Assembly (NCBI RefSeq): GCF_030159595.1
Contig: NZ_BSKJ01000002.1
Coordinates: 303,881 to 367,880 of the forward strand
Origin: Pseudomonas putida
Lineage (GTDB): Bacteria; Pseudomonadota; Gammaproteobacteria; Pseudomonadales; Pseudomonadaceae
Direction: 5' to 3'
DNA length: 64,000 nt
The notes beneath the pieces are model-generated. The model saw only the letters and a program-made list of their open reading frames with translations, was not told the origin of the DNA and did no database searches. Position 1 is the first letter of the stretch; the number at the start of each line of letters is the position of its first letter. The translations under genes were made by a program, and so were the position numbers. Below, in pieces: positions 49,016 to 58,612 of this stretch.

Positions 49016-50092
49016 ATGCAGCATCCCCAGCCATCGCGCCCACAGCTTGTCTACCTGGCTTTTGGCCCGGCAACCTACCATCAGGAAGCCTGCTTCAGCA
49101 TCGTCAGTGCCCTTGCCCATCTCGGCACGGCAGCAGGCGATGCCATGGACATCCAGGTGTACACCGACAACTCGCAGCCCTATGCCAAACTGCCCGTCAC
49201 CGTCCACTTGCTGGACGAAGCCACGCGCCAGGCATGGAACGCGCCTCACGGTTACCACTTTCGCAGCAAACATGTGCTGTTGCGCCAGGTGCTGCAACAA
49301 CACCCGCTGGCAGTGCTGATCGACACCGACACCTTTTTCCGCACATCGCCGCTGCAACTGTTCGCCCGTGTGGCCACAGGCAAGCTGCTGTGCAATGCCA
49401 TCGGCCCGCGCTACGGCGCGAACCAGAAGTGCCTGCTGTACAAGAACCTGCTGACCCTCTTGCAAGCCCGGGGCCTGGCCGACTGCCAGATGCCATTGAT
49501 CAACTCCGGGGTGATCGGCCTCACAGCCGAGGACGCCAGCACACTGGACCGTTCCATCGCCATGATGGACGAGTTCTACCCCCTCGCCCGCGAGGCCTAC
49601 ACCCTTGAAGAGTTCTGTCTGGCGGTGGCGGCCTACCGCCAGCTGGAGCTGGTCGAGTGCACCGATGTCATTCACCATTACTGGAGCCGCAAGGCGCAAT
49701 TCCGCGCCAAGATCCAGGCTTGGCTGCGCAAGCATGGCCACGACCCGCTGAGCCAACCGGCGCTGGCTGACGTCAAGCTGGTCAACGACCAGCTACCCCG
49801 GCCACCAGCCCTGCACCGCCTGGGCTACAAGGCGTTGAGCCTGACCCTGCCCAGCCACGAGCGTCAGTTCGCCCGCGAGCTCCTGTATGGCTGCTACCCC
49901 TACCCCAATGAATTCGACCGCGCCTGCGCGCCGGCCTGGTGGGACAAGGCCCTGGAAAACCTCAACGCCCGCTGCGGCCAGATGCAGCCCGAGCAACTGC
50001 GCCAGTGCTTGCGCCACCCGGGGCTGCGACTGTCGCTGGGTGAGCGGCGCAAGGAAATCGAGGCACATCTGCTGAGGTCATCTCACACTTGA
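49016..50092 (+). CDS. GT-A-like glycosyltransferase, uncharacterised
   Basis: 358 residues, no signal peptide. The N-terminal half looks like a GT-A fold: PQLVYLAFGPATYHQEACFS, MDIQVYTDN, then LAVLIDTDTFFRTSP with D103-T-D105 as the metal-binding DxD, and MPLINSGVIGLTAEDA, as in nucleotide-sugar transferases of families such as GT8. The C-terminal 130 residues are basic and helical and not recognised. No LPS or capsule gene is next to it, so the acceptor cannot be inferred. It starts 33 bases after the metF terminator hairpin. Confidence 0.6.
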   Translation: MQHPQPSRPQLVYLAFGPATYHQEACFSIVSALAHLGTAAGDAMDIQVYTDNSQPYAKLPVTVHLLDEATRQAWNAPHGYHFRSKHVLLRQVLQQHPLAVLIDTDTFFRTSPLQLFARVATGKLLCNAIGPRYGANQKCLLYKNLLTLLQARGLADCQMPLINSGVIGLTAEDASTLDRSIAMMDEFYPLAREAYTLEEFCLAVAAYRQLELVECTDVIHHYWSRKAQFRAKIQAWLRKHGHDPLSQPALADVKLVNDQLPRPPALHRLGYKALSLTLPSHERQFARELLYGCYPYPNEFDRACAPAWWDKALENLNARCGQMQPEQLRQCLRHPGLRLSLGERRKEIEAHLLRSSHT

Positions 50093-50157
50093 GTGGGCCG
50101 GCACAGGAGAACACCCCCCCACTGGCCTAGAACAGGCCGAGCGCGTAATCTCCGGCC

Positions 50158-50946
50158 ATGCCACTCGTCGCCCGCCTGTTCTGCATCCTGCTGCTCGCCT
50201 GCCTGAGCCCGTTGGCCTTGGGCGAGCGCTTGCGCCTGGTGTCCGATGACTGGGCACCCTATATCTACCAGCACAATGGCCAGCCCCGCGGTATCGACTA
50301 CGAAGTGACCAGCGAAGTGTTCAAACGCCTCGGCGTCGAGGTGGAATGGCAGTTCCTTCCATGGAAGCGCTGTCTGGCAATGATCGAGCAGGGCCTGGCC
50401 GACGGCATTCTGGACATCTTTCAGAACGAAGCCCGGCACCCCTATCTGGTTTACGCCCCCGAGCCTTTGTCGCAGGTCGAGTTCGTGTTGTTCCAGGCCC
50501 GCGCACGTCGCCATCCTGTGACCGGGCTAGACGACCTCGCTGGCCTCACCGTCGGCACCTCGCCCGGCTATGCCTATGGTGCCGCGTTCAACGAGGCCAC
50601 ACAGTTTCGCCGGGAAGCCGCACCAACCCAGGAAGCCAACTTCGGCAAGCTGCTGCTGGGCCGTATCGACCTGGCGATCACCGACCGCAAGGTTGGCCAT
50701 TACCTGCTCCGGCAGTTAGGCCTGGAACAGCAGGTCGAGGAACTGCCGCTGTTGATCAACCACCAGGCCCAGTACCTGGGGCTGGTACGCAAACCCGGGC
50801 GTGAGGCACTGGCACTGGCCTTTGCCGAAGAGCTGCAGCGTTTCAAGCAGGAACCGGCCTTTGCCGCCATCAGCCACCGCTACACAGGCGACATCGGAAA
50901 CATTCTCAACGCCGTTGAGCAGCAGGAAAGCAGCACAGCGCGATAG
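50158..50946 (+). CDS. Orphan periplasmic amino-acid-type binding protein
   Basis: 262 residues. Signal peptide [20 protein letters not shown], then [20 protein letters not shown], the family 3 binding protein opening. [40 protein letters not shown] and [15 protein letters not shown] follow the same fold. No transporter gene adjoins. The protein resembles that encoded at 25614-26351 in its opening and in the PWxR...G..D pattern. Confidence 0.82.
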   Translation: MPLVARLFCILLLACLSPLALGERLRLVSDDWAPYIYQHNGQPRGIDYEVTSEVFKRLGVEVEWQFLPWKRCLAMIEQGLADGILDIFQNEARHPYLVYAPEPLSQVEFVLFQARARRHPVTGLDDLAGLTVGTSPGYAYGAAFNEATQFRREAAPTQEANFGKLLLGRIDLAITDRKVGHYLLRQLGLEQQVEELPLLINHQAQYLGLVRKPGREALALAFAEELQRFKQEPAFAAISHRYTGDIGNILNAVEQQESSTAR

Positions 50947-51164
50947 CTCTGTTATACTCGGGCCTTCCCGCCCGGCTCACGCCCGGACGCTCGGCCTCGC
51001 AACAGGCATCCCGATCGGCACCGACGCCCCTTCGCGTCCACGCTCCGTTTCCCGGATGTGCAGTGAAAGCCCAGCTGGACCGGACGCGATCGCATCCCAT
51101 CGATGCCCGTCGCGCCAGGCAGAACATCCCAACGGGCCCAGCCCACACGAGAACAGGATCGCCC
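50947..51164 (+). promoter_or_regulatory. Long leader of rhlE
   Basis: 218 bases without a gene. TATACT at 50953-50958 is a good -10, though I find no matching -35 at the usual distance. If used, the leader would be about 200 bases. CAGGATCGCCC supplies the ribosome binding site. Long leaders are common on cold-responsive helicase genes. Confidence 0.4.
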
Positions 51165-53066
51165 ATGTCCTTTGCTTCCCTCGGTCTCTCCGAGGCTCTT
51201 GTCCGCGCTATCGAGGCTGCGGGCTATACCCAGCCGACTCCCGTGCAACAGCGGGCCATTCCCGCCGTGTTGCAAGGCCGCGACCTGATGGTTGCCGCAC
51301 AGACAGGTACGGGTAAAACCGGCGGCTTCGCCCTGCCGATTCTCGAGCGCCTGTTCCCGGCCGGCCACCCCGACAAGTCGCAGCGTCACGGCCCGCGCCA
51401 GCCACGCGTACTGGTCCTGACCCCGACCCGCGAACTGGCAGCCCAGGTGCATGACAGCTTCAAGGTGTATGCCCGCGACCTGCCACTGGTCAGCGCCTGT
51501 ATCTTCGGCGGCGTTGGCATGAACCCGCAGATCCAGGCGATTGCCAAAGGCGTTGACGTGCTGGTTGCCTGCCCGGGCCGCCTGCTCGACCTGGCTGGCC
51601 AAGGCAAGGTCGACTTGGCCCATGTGGAAATCCTGGTGCTCGACGAAGCCGACCGCATGCTCGACATGGGCTTCATCCACGACGTCAAGAAGGTACTGGC
51701 CCGCCTGCCGGCCAAGCGCCAGAACCTGCTGTTCTCGGCCACGTTCTCCAAGGACATCACCGACCTCGCCGACAAGCTTCTGCATAACCCGGAGCGTATC
51801 GAGGTCACCCCGCCGAATACCACCGTCGAACGTATCGAGCAGCGCGTCTACCGCCTGCCCGCCAGCCACAAGCGTGCGCTGTTGGCACACCTGATCACCT
51901 TGGGTGCCTGGGAACAGGTATTGGTGTTCACCCGTACCAAGCACGGCGCCAACCGCCTGGCCGAGTACCTGGAAAAGCAGGGTCTGACCGCCGCCGCGAT
52001 TCACGGCAACAAGAGCCAGAACGCCCGCACCAAGGCCCTGGCCGACTTCAAGGCCAACAGCGTTCGCGTACTGGTCGCCACCGACATCGCCGCTCGCGGC
52101 CTGGACATCGACCAGTTGCCCCATGTGGTCAACTTCGAGCTGCCGAATGTCGAGGAAGACTACGTTCACCGCATTGGCCGTACCGGCCGCGCCGGTCGTT
52201 CGGGCGAGGCCATTTCGCTGGTCGCACCGGATGAAGAGAAGCTGCTCAAGAGCATCGAACGGGTCACCCGGCAGAAGATCGCGGACGGCGACCTGATGGG
52301 CTTTGATGCCAGCCAGGTGGAAGCCGAGAAACCCGAGGTACGCGAGCGCCCGCAGAACAACGGCCGTGGTGGTCGCAACCAGCAGGCCCGTGGCGAAGGC
52401 GGCAAAGACACCAACGGTGGCCGCAAGGACAAAGGCAAGGATAAAGGCAAGGCCAAGCCGCAGGCTGCAGACAAGACGGCTGATAAAGAAAAGAGCGGCG
52501 ACAAGCAACAGCAGCAGCGTAAACCGCGTGACAACAAACCGCGCCAGCAACAGCAGCAGGCCAGCAACAACAGCGTGCCTAAAGCACAGGCTAACCGCGA
52601 CCCGGAAGAGTTCCTGGACGACGACGTCGACAACTTCGGTAACCGCGCCGACTACGTCAGCCCGTACCAGGGCAAGAACCAGGGCCGCAATCGTCGCCCT
52701 GGTGCTGGTGCAGGCCAAGGTCAGGGCCAAGGCAACGGCCAACGCAGCAATGCCGGTGGCCAGGGCCAGGCCCGCAATGGCGGCCAGCAGCGCAGTGGTA
52801 GCGGCGGCGGCGAAAAACGCCCGCCTCGCGCCAACAACGGTGGCGGTGCACGTCGTGATGGCGGCGGCGCTGGCCGTGGCCGCCCGGCCCGCGAAGATGC
52901 GTCCCGGCAGGAACCGGCCGTGCGTAACCCACGCCAGCCGGAAAAACAGCCGGTGATCATCCGCAAGGAATCCAAGCTCGACCGTTACCCGACGCCTGAG
53001 CAGCTGGATGACGTGCCGAGCCGCCCACGCGGTGAGCGTCCGGCGCTGCTGACGCGTAAAGGCTGA
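51165..53066 (+). CDS. rhlE: DEAD-box RNA helicase RhlE with long basic tail
   Basis: 633 residues. The core (1-380) has [14 protein letters not shown] (Q motif), [12 protein letters not shown] (I), [21 protein letters not shown] (DEAD), FSATFS and [11 protein letters not shown]. From about 385 the chain is low complexity: Gly/Arg/Gln/Lys-rich blocks such as [23 protein letters not shown] and [11 protein letters not shown] with an acidic island ([13 protein letters not shown]). Such tails bind RNA and drive condensate formation in other helicases. The role is RNA remodelling in ribosome assembly or RNA turnover. The start follows ACAGGATCGCCC. Confidence 0.92.
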   Translation: MSFASLGLSEALVRAIEAAGYTQPTPVQQRAIPAVLQGRDLMVAAQTGTGKTGGFALPILERLFPAGHPDKSQRHGPRQPRVLVLTPTRELAAQVHDSFKVYARDLPLVSACIFGGVGMNPQIQAIAKGVDVLVACPGRLLDLAGQGKVDLAHVEILVLDEADRMLDMGFIHDVKKVLARLPAKRQNLLFSATFSKDITDLADKLLHNPERIEVTPPNTTVERIEQRVYRLPASHKRALLAHLITLGAWEQVLVFTRTKHGANRLAEYLEKQGLTAAAIHGNKSQNARTKALADFKANSVRVLVATDIAARGLDIDQLPHVVNFELPNVEEDYVHRIGRTGRAGRSGEAISLVAPDEEKLLKSIERVTRQKIADGDLMGFDASQVEAEKPEVRERPQNNGRGGRNQQARGEGGKDTNGGRKDKGKDKGKAKPQAADKTADKEKSGDKQQQQRKPRDNKPRQQQQQASNNSVPKAQANRDPEEFLDDDVDNFGNRADYVSPYQGKNQGRNRRPGAGAGQGQGQGNGQRSNAGGQGQARNGGQQRSGSGGGEKRPPRANNGGGARRDGGGAGRGRPAREDASRQEPAVRNPRQPEKQPVIIRKESKLDRYPTPEQLDDVPSRPRGERPALLTRKG

Positions 53067-53073
53067 GAAAACG

Positions 53074-53100
53074 AAAACGCCGCCCAATGGGCGGCGTTTT
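53074..53100. terminator. Bidirectional terminator between rhlE and yceI
   Basis: AAAACGCCGCCC, AAT, GGGCGGCGTTTT: 12 perfect pairs with A's and T's at the ends. Confidence 0.92.
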
Positions 53101-53118
53101 CTATTGCCTAGGCAATGC

Positions 53119-53697
53119 TTACTTCTGCTTCACACCTTCCACACTGATATCCAGGTCCAGGGTCTGCGACGTCGGGCCTGGGCCTTTGATGCCGAAGTCG
53201 TTCAGGTTCAAGGTGGTGGTGGCGTTGAAACCAGCGCGCTCACCGCCCCATGGGTCCTTGCCTTCACCGTTGAAGGTAGCCTTGAAGGTGACCGGCTTGG
53301 TCACGCCGTGCATGGTCAGATCACCGGTCACGTCAGCAGTCTTGGCGCCAGTCGACTTGACGGAGGTAGAGACGAACTTGGCTTCAGGGTACTTCTTCAC
53401 GTCGAGGAAGTCAGCGCTGGCGATGTGCTTGTCACGCTCGGCGTGGTTGGACGTCAGGCTGGCGGTTTTCAGGTCGACGCTGATCTTGCTGGCTTCAGGC
53501 TTGGCGCTGTCCCAGCTGAAGTTGCCGTCGAAGTCCTTGAAGGTACCGTGGATGAAGCTGTAGCCCAGGTGGCTGATTTTCCAGTCGACGAACGCGTGCT
53601 GGCCTTCCTTGTCGATCTTGTACTCGGCAGCCATGGCCTGGCCGGCGGAAAGCAGAGCGGTACCGAGCGCCAGAGCGGCAAAAGTCTTTTTCAACAT
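53119..53697 (-). CDS. YceI-family periplasmic protein
   Basis: 192 residues. Signal peptide [23 protein letters not shown], then a lipocalin-like YceI domain ([56 protein letters not shown]). YceI proteins bind isoprenoid lipids such as ubiquinone-like tails. AAGGATATAAGG precedes ATG 53697. The upstream gene on the same strand is a cytochrome b561, a frequent partner. Confidence 0.93.
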   Translation of the reverse strand: MLKKTFAALALGTALLSAGQAMAAEYKIDKEGQHAFVDWKISHLGYSFIHGTFKDFDGNFSWDSAKPEASKISVDLKTASLTSNHAERDKHIASADFLDVKKYPEAKFVSTSVKSTGAKTADVTGDLTMHGVTKPVTFKATFNGEGKDPWGGERAGFNATTTLNLNDFGIKGPGPTSQTLDLDISVEGVKQK

Positions 53698-53731
53698 CCT
53701 TATATCCTTCCTATGCAATTGAGGTTGAGAG

Positions 53732-54283
53732 TCAAGCTTTGCGGCCCAACATGCGGGTCAGGGTCGCGTCACGGTCGATGAAATGGTGCTTGAGTGCTGC
53801 CAGGGCATGCAATACAGCAAAAATTACCAGGCCCCAGGCCAGCCACAGATGAATCACACCCGCCACGTCTGCCTGGTCGGGCAGGTCGCTGATCAGTGCC
53901 GGCACTTCGAACAGGCCGAATACCGGAATACCGACGCCGTCGGCGGTGGAAATCAGGTAACCGGCTGCCATAACCGCAAACAGTCCAAGGTACAGGGCCA
54001 AGTGGCCCAGCTTGGCCGCCAGGCGGGTGAATGCGCCATGGTTGGCCGGTGCCGGTGGTGGCGGGCTGAGGAAACGCCAGACTACGCGTAGCAGCATCAC
54101 CGCCAACAACACCAGGCCGATGCTTTTGTGCAGGTCCGGGCCGGCCTTGCGCCATGGACTGTAGTAGTCGAGGCCGACCATCCATAGGCCCAGGCCGAAC
54201 AGGCCGAAAACTGCCAGCGCCACGCCCCAGTGCAGGACGATGCTGACCACGCCGTAGCGAGAAGGTGAATTGCGCAGTTGCAT
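53732..54283 (-). CDS. Cytochrome b561
   Basis: 183 residues with four hydrophobic segments and conserved histidines in [28 protein letters not shown] and [20 protein letters not shown], the diheme b561 pattern. It probably passes electrons between ubiquinol and periplasmic acceptors. ATG 54283 begins the family-like sequence ([11 protein letters not shown]); the frame extends a few codons further out. It lies 34 bases upstream of yceI, in one operon. Confidence 0.9.
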   Translation of the reverse strand: MQLRNSPSRYGVVSIVLHWGVALAVFGLFGLGLWMVGLDYYSPWRKAGPDLHKSIGLVLLAVMLLRVVWRFLSPPPPAPANHGAFTRLAAKLGHLALYLGLFAVMAAGYLISTADGVGIPVFGLFEVPALISDLPDQADVAGVIHLWLAWGLVIFAVLHALAALKHHFIDRDATLTRMLGRKA

Positions 54284-54473
54284 GTTGGCGTGTTCCCCGT
54301 GAAAGCTGTGCACAGACTAACGCGTAACGTATCGAAGAAAAGCGGAAAAAATTGCTTCGGATTATCGAGAAATCCGATATGTATTGTGTAAGCTTCCCAT
54401 TAAGGAAACATTAACGATAGTCGGGGAATTCGGGGTTGCCAGTACCGGCCCTATCGCCGGCACTGCCAACAAA

Positions 54474-56336
54474 TCAACCAGCCTTGGCCTGGGAATTGGC
54501 TACAGGTTTCTTGGTCGGCTCGGACTTGGCTGTCGCCTTCTTGGTTTCGGCAGGCTTATGCGCTGGCTTGTGCGCGGGCGCAGGCTTGGCCGGGACGGCC
54601 TTGGTTGCCGCAGGCTTGGCAGCCGCTTCCTTGACCACAGGCGCCGGTGCTACCAGGGCCGGTGCGGCTTGTGGAGCAGGTGCCGGTGCCGGCGCCACTT
54701 CCTCGGCCTTGGCGATTGGCTCAGCCTTCACCTCTGGCGTTTCAGCCCCGCCAAACAGGCGCTTGAAGAAGCCTGGCTTGTCCTGCTTGGCCTCTTCGAC
54801 CTTCTTCGGCTCGGCTTTGACGGGTGCCTTGTCAGCCTTGTCGCCCTTGTCGGACGAACCACCGAACAGGTTGGAGAAGAACCCGCCCTTGCTCTCCTTG
54901 GCAGCCACCGCACCGGCTGCTGCTGCCGCAACCGGCGCCGCCTTGGCCGGGTCGAACGACTTGCCGGCCAACAGGTCCTGCACTTGGCTGGCCGCACGCT
55001 GGCCACTGCGCAGGGCGCCTTCCAAAGTGCCTGGGTACAGGGCATCAGTGTGTTCACCGGCAAAGGTGATGCGCTGCACCGGGCGCTCCCACAGGCGCCA
55101 GTACTTACTGATCTGACCTGGGCCATAGGCCAGGTAGGCACCACCGGTGCTGGCGTCAACACTGTAACGCTTGACCTCGTAACCGGTGAACGCACCACGC
55201 GCCTGCGGGTAAAACGCATGCAGGCGGATCAGCACCTGATCGACCATCTGCTTGTCGCCGAACGCCTGCAGCAGGCGGGCGTTGTCGCCGGACAGGTTGA
55301 TCACCACGTTGGCGCCGCCCTTGAGCGCCGGCTCGATCCACAGCATGCCGAGGCCGGCGTTACTGAAGATTTCGCCCGACATGCGTGCGCGGCTTTCCCA
55401 CACTGGCTTCTTGAACTTGAGCATCAGCTGGTCGCGCCAGCCATAGTTGGTGCCTTTGAGCGCCGCCAGGTGCTGGTTGTCCAGGCCTGGGGTCATCTGG
55501 ATCTTGGCCAAGGCACGCAGGGGCACAGCCATGACCAGGTAGTCGGCCTGGTAGCCGACACTGCCGACTTTTACCGTTACACCATCCTTGTCCTGGACGA
55601 TGGCGGTGACCGGCGAGCTGGTCTTGATGGTTTTCAGCTGCTTGACGAAGGCCTGAGCCAGCACCGGGCTGCCGCCTGGCAAACGCGCGGCCCGCAGGTC
55701 GCGGTCGCTGACGCCGCGGTACACGCGGTTCTGCTGCGCGAAATAGAGCAGCGACAGGCGCGACGGCTCATCGTAGCGCGTACGGATCTGCTGGTTGACC
55801 AACTGACGGGCGGTGGCCGGCAGTTGCAGTTTGTCGAGCCAGGTGGAGACGTTGATCTGGTCGAGGGCGAACAGCGTGCTGGTGGCCTGCGGGTTCAGCG
55901 GGTCATCGATCGAACGGGCCAGGTCATCGAGGGTTTTCTCGTAACGCTTGAGCGCTTCGGCGGTAGCAGGTTGTTTGGTGGCCAGGTCGGTGGCGCTGAA
56001 GTACTCGCCGTCGATCAGGTAACCGGGGGTGCGTACGAACTCTGGCGCAGGCAGTGTTTCAAGCTTGAAACGGTCAAGGTACTGGTTGAGCACCGGCTGC
56101 GCCTTGGCGTTGCCGATCCATTCGCTGGTGGCCAGGCCAGAACGCCCGCCCATGCCCGATTTGGCCTCCAGCAGGGTTACCTGCCAGCCTTTGTTCTGCA
56201 ACTCGTAGGCTGCCGTCAGGCCCGCCAGGCCGCCACCTACCACGATTGCCGAGGGTGTCTTGTCCTTTGCCAGCGCGGCGCCGCTGGACACACCAATCAA
56301 TACCAACGCGCACAGGCGCACCCAAGCAGCAGCCAT
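54474..56336 (-). CDS. Secreted flavin amine oxidase with Lys/Ala/Pro tail
   Basis: 620 residues. Signal peptide MAAAWVRLCALVLIGVSSGA with cleavage after ALA. Residues about 29-455 are a flavin monoamine oxidase fold: IVVGGGLAGLTAAYEL (FAD), LLEAKSGMGGRSG, and C-terminal ITFAGEHTDALYPGTLEGAL. From about 463 the chain is Ala/Lys/Pro/Glu-rich and carries two copies of a short hydrophobic motif, GGFFSNLFGG and PGFFKRLFGG. The enzyme should act in the periplasm or at the cell surface; the substrate is unknown. The tail is far longer than in ordinary family members. Confidence 0.82.
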   Translation of the reverse strand: MAAAWVRLCALVLIGVSSGAALAKDKTPSAIVVGGGLAGLTAAYELQNKGWQVTLLEAKSGMGGRSGLATSEWIGNAKAQPVLNQYLDRFKLETLPAPEFVRTPGYLIDGEYFSATDLATKQPATAEALKRYEKTLDDLARSIDDPLNPQATSTLFALDQINVSTWLDKLQLPATARQLVNQQIRTRYDEPSRLSLLYFAQQNRVYRGVSDRDLRAARLPGGSPVLAQAFVKQLKTIKTSSPVTAIVQDKDGVTVKVGSVGYQADYLVMAVPLRALAKIQMTPGLDNQHLAALKGTNYGWRDQLMLKFKKPVWESRARMSGEIFSNAGLGMLWIEPALKGGANVVINLSGDNARLLQAFGDKQMVDQVLIRLHAFYPQARGAFTGYEVKRYSVDASTGGAYLAYGPGQISKYWRLWERPVQRITFAGEHTDALYPGTLEGALRSGQRAASQVQDLLAGKSFDPAKAAPVAAAAAGAVAAKESKGGFFSNLFGGSSDKGDKADKAPVKAEPKKVEEAKQDKPGFFKRLFGGAETPEVKAEPIAKAEEVAPAPAPAPQAAPALVAPAPVVKEAAAKPAATKAVPAKPAPAHKPAHKPAETKKATAKSEPTKKPVANSQAKAG

Positions 56337-56548
56337 GTCGGCGAACTCCGAGTCAGAGGTTACAGAAACGGGGAGAGGCAGGAATGCCCCGAGAGAGATG
56401 CGTTAAGAATACGTCACCTCCGCTAACCCCGCCAGCACAGTGACATCAAGTGCTTTTGGCAACTGACATTTTTGCCAGTAGCCATGTCACACGGCCGCAC
56501 GCGATGCTGGGCGAAGATGGCCAGACGCCCCGCCAGGAGGGCACGCAC
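56337..56548. other. Divergent intergenic region
   Basis: 212 bases between the amine oxidase and the gene at 56549. It should contain both promoters; I find no clear pair and no repeat. A longer frame for the rightward gene opens at 56450, but the ribosome binding site supports 56549. Confidence 0.35.
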
Positions 56549-57040
56549 ATGATCTTCGAGGAGCATTTCCAACATGTAGAACGGCAGTTTCTGTGGCACA
56601 AGCAGACACTTCATATGGCCTCCGGCCTGAGCATCCGCTCCAACAGCACGTCGTGGACCGGCTTTCATGAAGCATTCAAGGGCGAAGACGGTACCGAACT
56701 GGTCATCGGTGAGCACAGCGACGTGGAAATCACCTTCGCCCAGGAAGTCGAGTGCCTGCGGCTGGAATACTATGTGGTCAGCGACTTTCTCTGTGACGAA
56801 CTGCACATGCTGTTCGATGCCGAGAATCATGACTACGACCTGGTTGCACCGGCTCCGCGCAATTTCTACTGGCTCACCCTTGAAGGCTGCGGCTCGCGTG
56901 ACCTGCGCCCAGGCCCCATCGCCACGCACCCTTACCATCAAGTGATCGACGGGCCCTTCCGACGCCTGACCATCTCCACCTCTCAAGCCGGCACCGTGCA
57001 CATCCGGCGCCTCGAATGGAGCGGCACCCACCGCCATTGA
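56549..57040 (+). CDS. Conserved hypothetical protein
   Basis: 163 residues, soluble, acidic and histidine-rich, starting MIFEEHFQHVERQFLWHKQT. It looks all-beta in its second half (SDVEITFAQEVECLRLEYYV, RRLTISTSQAGTVHIRRLEW). I do not recognise a family or catalytic motif. AGGAGGGCACGCAC fixes the start. It is followed after 79 bases by bioA on the same strand, but biotin genes are not otherwise clustered here, so a link is uncertain. Confidence 0.7.
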   Translation: MIFEEHFQHVERQFLWHKQTLHMASGLSIRSNSTSWTGFHEAFKGEDGTELVIGEHSDVEITFAQEVECLRLEYYVVSDFLCDELHMLFDAENHDYDLVAPAPRNFYWLTLEGCGSRDLRPGPIATHPYHQVIDGPFRRLTISTSQAGTVHIRRLEWSGTHRH

Positions 57041-57119
57041 ACGCCAGCGGTTGTCCTGCCCTGCGGCATTGCTTAGGCTTACGCGGTCGAACCACGCCGC
57101 AAAGCCAGGAGAAGTGCCC

Positions 57120-58526
57120 ATGGGCCTCAATGATCAGTGGATGCAACGTGACCTCAAGGTCTTGTGGCACCCCTGCACCCAGATGAAAGACCACGAGCAG
57201 CTGCCGCTGATCCCCATCAAGCGCGGCGAAGGCGTGTGGCTGGAGGACTTCGAAGGCAAGCGCTACCTGGATGCCGTGAGCAGCTGGTGGGTCAATGTGT
57301 TCGGCCACTCCAACCCGCGCATCAACCAGCGTATCAAGGACCAGGTCGACCAGCTGGAACATGTGATCCTGGCCGGTTTCAGCCACCAGCCGGTAATCGA
57401 GCTGTCCGAGCGCCTGGTAGCCATGACCCCGGCCGGGCTCGACCGGGTGTTCTATGCCGATAACGGCTCGTCGTGCATCGAAGTGGCGCTGAAGATGAGC
57501 TTCCATTACTGGCAGAACGTCGGTAAGCCAGATAAGAAACGCTTCGTTACCCTGACCAACAGCTATCACGGCGAAACCATCGCCGCCATGTCGGTGGGTG
57601 ATGTGCCGCTGTTCACCGAGACCTACAAGGCGTTGCTGCTGGACACCCTCAAGGTGCCCAGCCCCGACTGCTACCTGCGCCCAGAAGGCATGAGCTGGGA
57701 AGAACATTCGCGCAACATGTTCGCCGCCATGGAGCAGACCTTGGCGGAGCACCACGCCTCGATCAGCGCCGTGATCGTCGAGCCGCTGATCCAGGGTGCC
57801 GGCGGTATGCGCATGTACCACCCGGTGTACCTCAAGCTGCTGCGCGAGGCCTGCGACCGCTACGACGTGCACCTGATCCATGACGAGATCGCCGTAGGCT
57901 TCGGCCGCACCGGCACGATGTTCGCCTGCGAACAGGCCGGCATCCGCCCCGACTTCCTGTGCCTGTCCAAGGCCCTGACCGGTGGTTACCTGCCGTTGGC
58001 CGCCTGCCTGACCACCGACAAGGTGTACCAGGCGTTCTATGACGACTACCCGACCCTGCGCGCGTTCCTCCACTCGCACAGCTACACCGGTAACCCGCTG
58101 GCTTGCGCTGCAGCGCTGGCGACCCTGGACATCTTCGAGCAGGACAACGTGATCGAGGCCAACAAGGCCCTGGCCACGCGCATGGCCACTGCCACTGCGC
58201 ACTTGGCCGATCATGCGCACGTTGCCGAAATTCGCCAGACCGGTATGGCCCTGGCCATCGAGATGGTCCAGGACAAGGCCGGCAAGGTGGCCTACCCCTG
58301 GCAGGAGCGACGCGGCCTGAAGGTGTTCGAACACGCCCTGACTCGCGGCGCCCTGCTGCGCCCGCTGGGCAGCGTGGTGTACTTCCTGCCGCCGTATGTG
58401 ATCACCCCGGAGCAGATCGACTTCCTGGCCGAGGTGGCCAGCGAAGGCATCGATATTGCCACCCGCGACAGCGTCAGTGTTGCCGTACCGGCCAACTTCC
58501 ACCCCGACTTCCGCGACCCGGGCTAG
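57120..58526 (+). CDS. bioA: Adenosylmethionine-8-amino-7-oxononanoate aminotransferase
   Basis: 468 residues of class III PLP aminotransferase. It has WHPCTQMKDHEQ (the BioA signature), SSWWVNVFGHSNP, NGSSCIEVALKM, NSYHGETIAAMSVGD, IHDEIAVGFGRTGTM and the lysine in CLSKALTGGYLPLA. It uses SAM as amino donor to make DAPA in biotin synthesis. The rest of the bio cluster is not in the window, as expected in Pseudomonas. AGGAGAAGTGCCC precedes ATG 57120. Confidence 0.95.
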   Translation: MGLNDQWMQRDLKVLWHPCTQMKDHEQLPLIPIKRGEGVWLEDFEGKRYLDAVSSWWVNVFGHSNPRINQRIKDQVDQLEHVILAGFSHQPVIELSERLVAMTPAGLDRVFYADNGSSCIEVALKMSFHYWQNVGKPDKKRFVTLTNSYHGETIAAMSVGDVPLFTETYKALLLDTLKVPSPDCYLRPEGMSWEEHSRNMFAAMEQTLAEHHASISAVIVEPLIQGAGGMRMYHPVYLKLLREACDRYDVHLIHDEIAVGFGRTGTMFACEQAGIRPDFLCLSKALTGGYLPLAACLTTDKVYQAFYDDYPTLRAFLHSHSYTGNPLACAAALATLDIFEQDNVIEANKALATRMATATAHLADHAHVAEIRQTGMALAIEMVQDKAGKVAYPWQERRGLKVFEHALTRGALLRPLGSVVYFLPPYVITPEQIDFLAEVASEGIDIATRDSVSVAVPANFHPDFRDPG

Positions 58527-58547
58527 GCCCGAAAGCCCGCCGCCGAA

Positions 58548-58582
58548 CCCTGTGGAAGCGGGTTTACCCGCTCCCACAGGGT
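58548..58582. repeat. Single compact REP palindrome
   Basis: CCCTGTGGAAGCGGGTTTACCCGCTCCCACAGGG as one short palindrome (arms CCCTGTGG.AGCGGGT and ACCCGCTCCCACAGGG), 20 bases after the bioA stop. It is the only one of the ten REP sites here without a long spacer between units. Confidence 0.8.
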
Positions 58583-58612
58583 CACATGATCCCTTTTCGT
58601 CCGAGCTGAACC

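Noticed and set aside
50952..53087. A 711-codon open frame opposite rhlE with Ala/Val/Leu-rich, membrane-like stretches
   Set aside because: The hydrophobic look comes from reading the Gly/Gln-rich tail backwards; there is no start signal.
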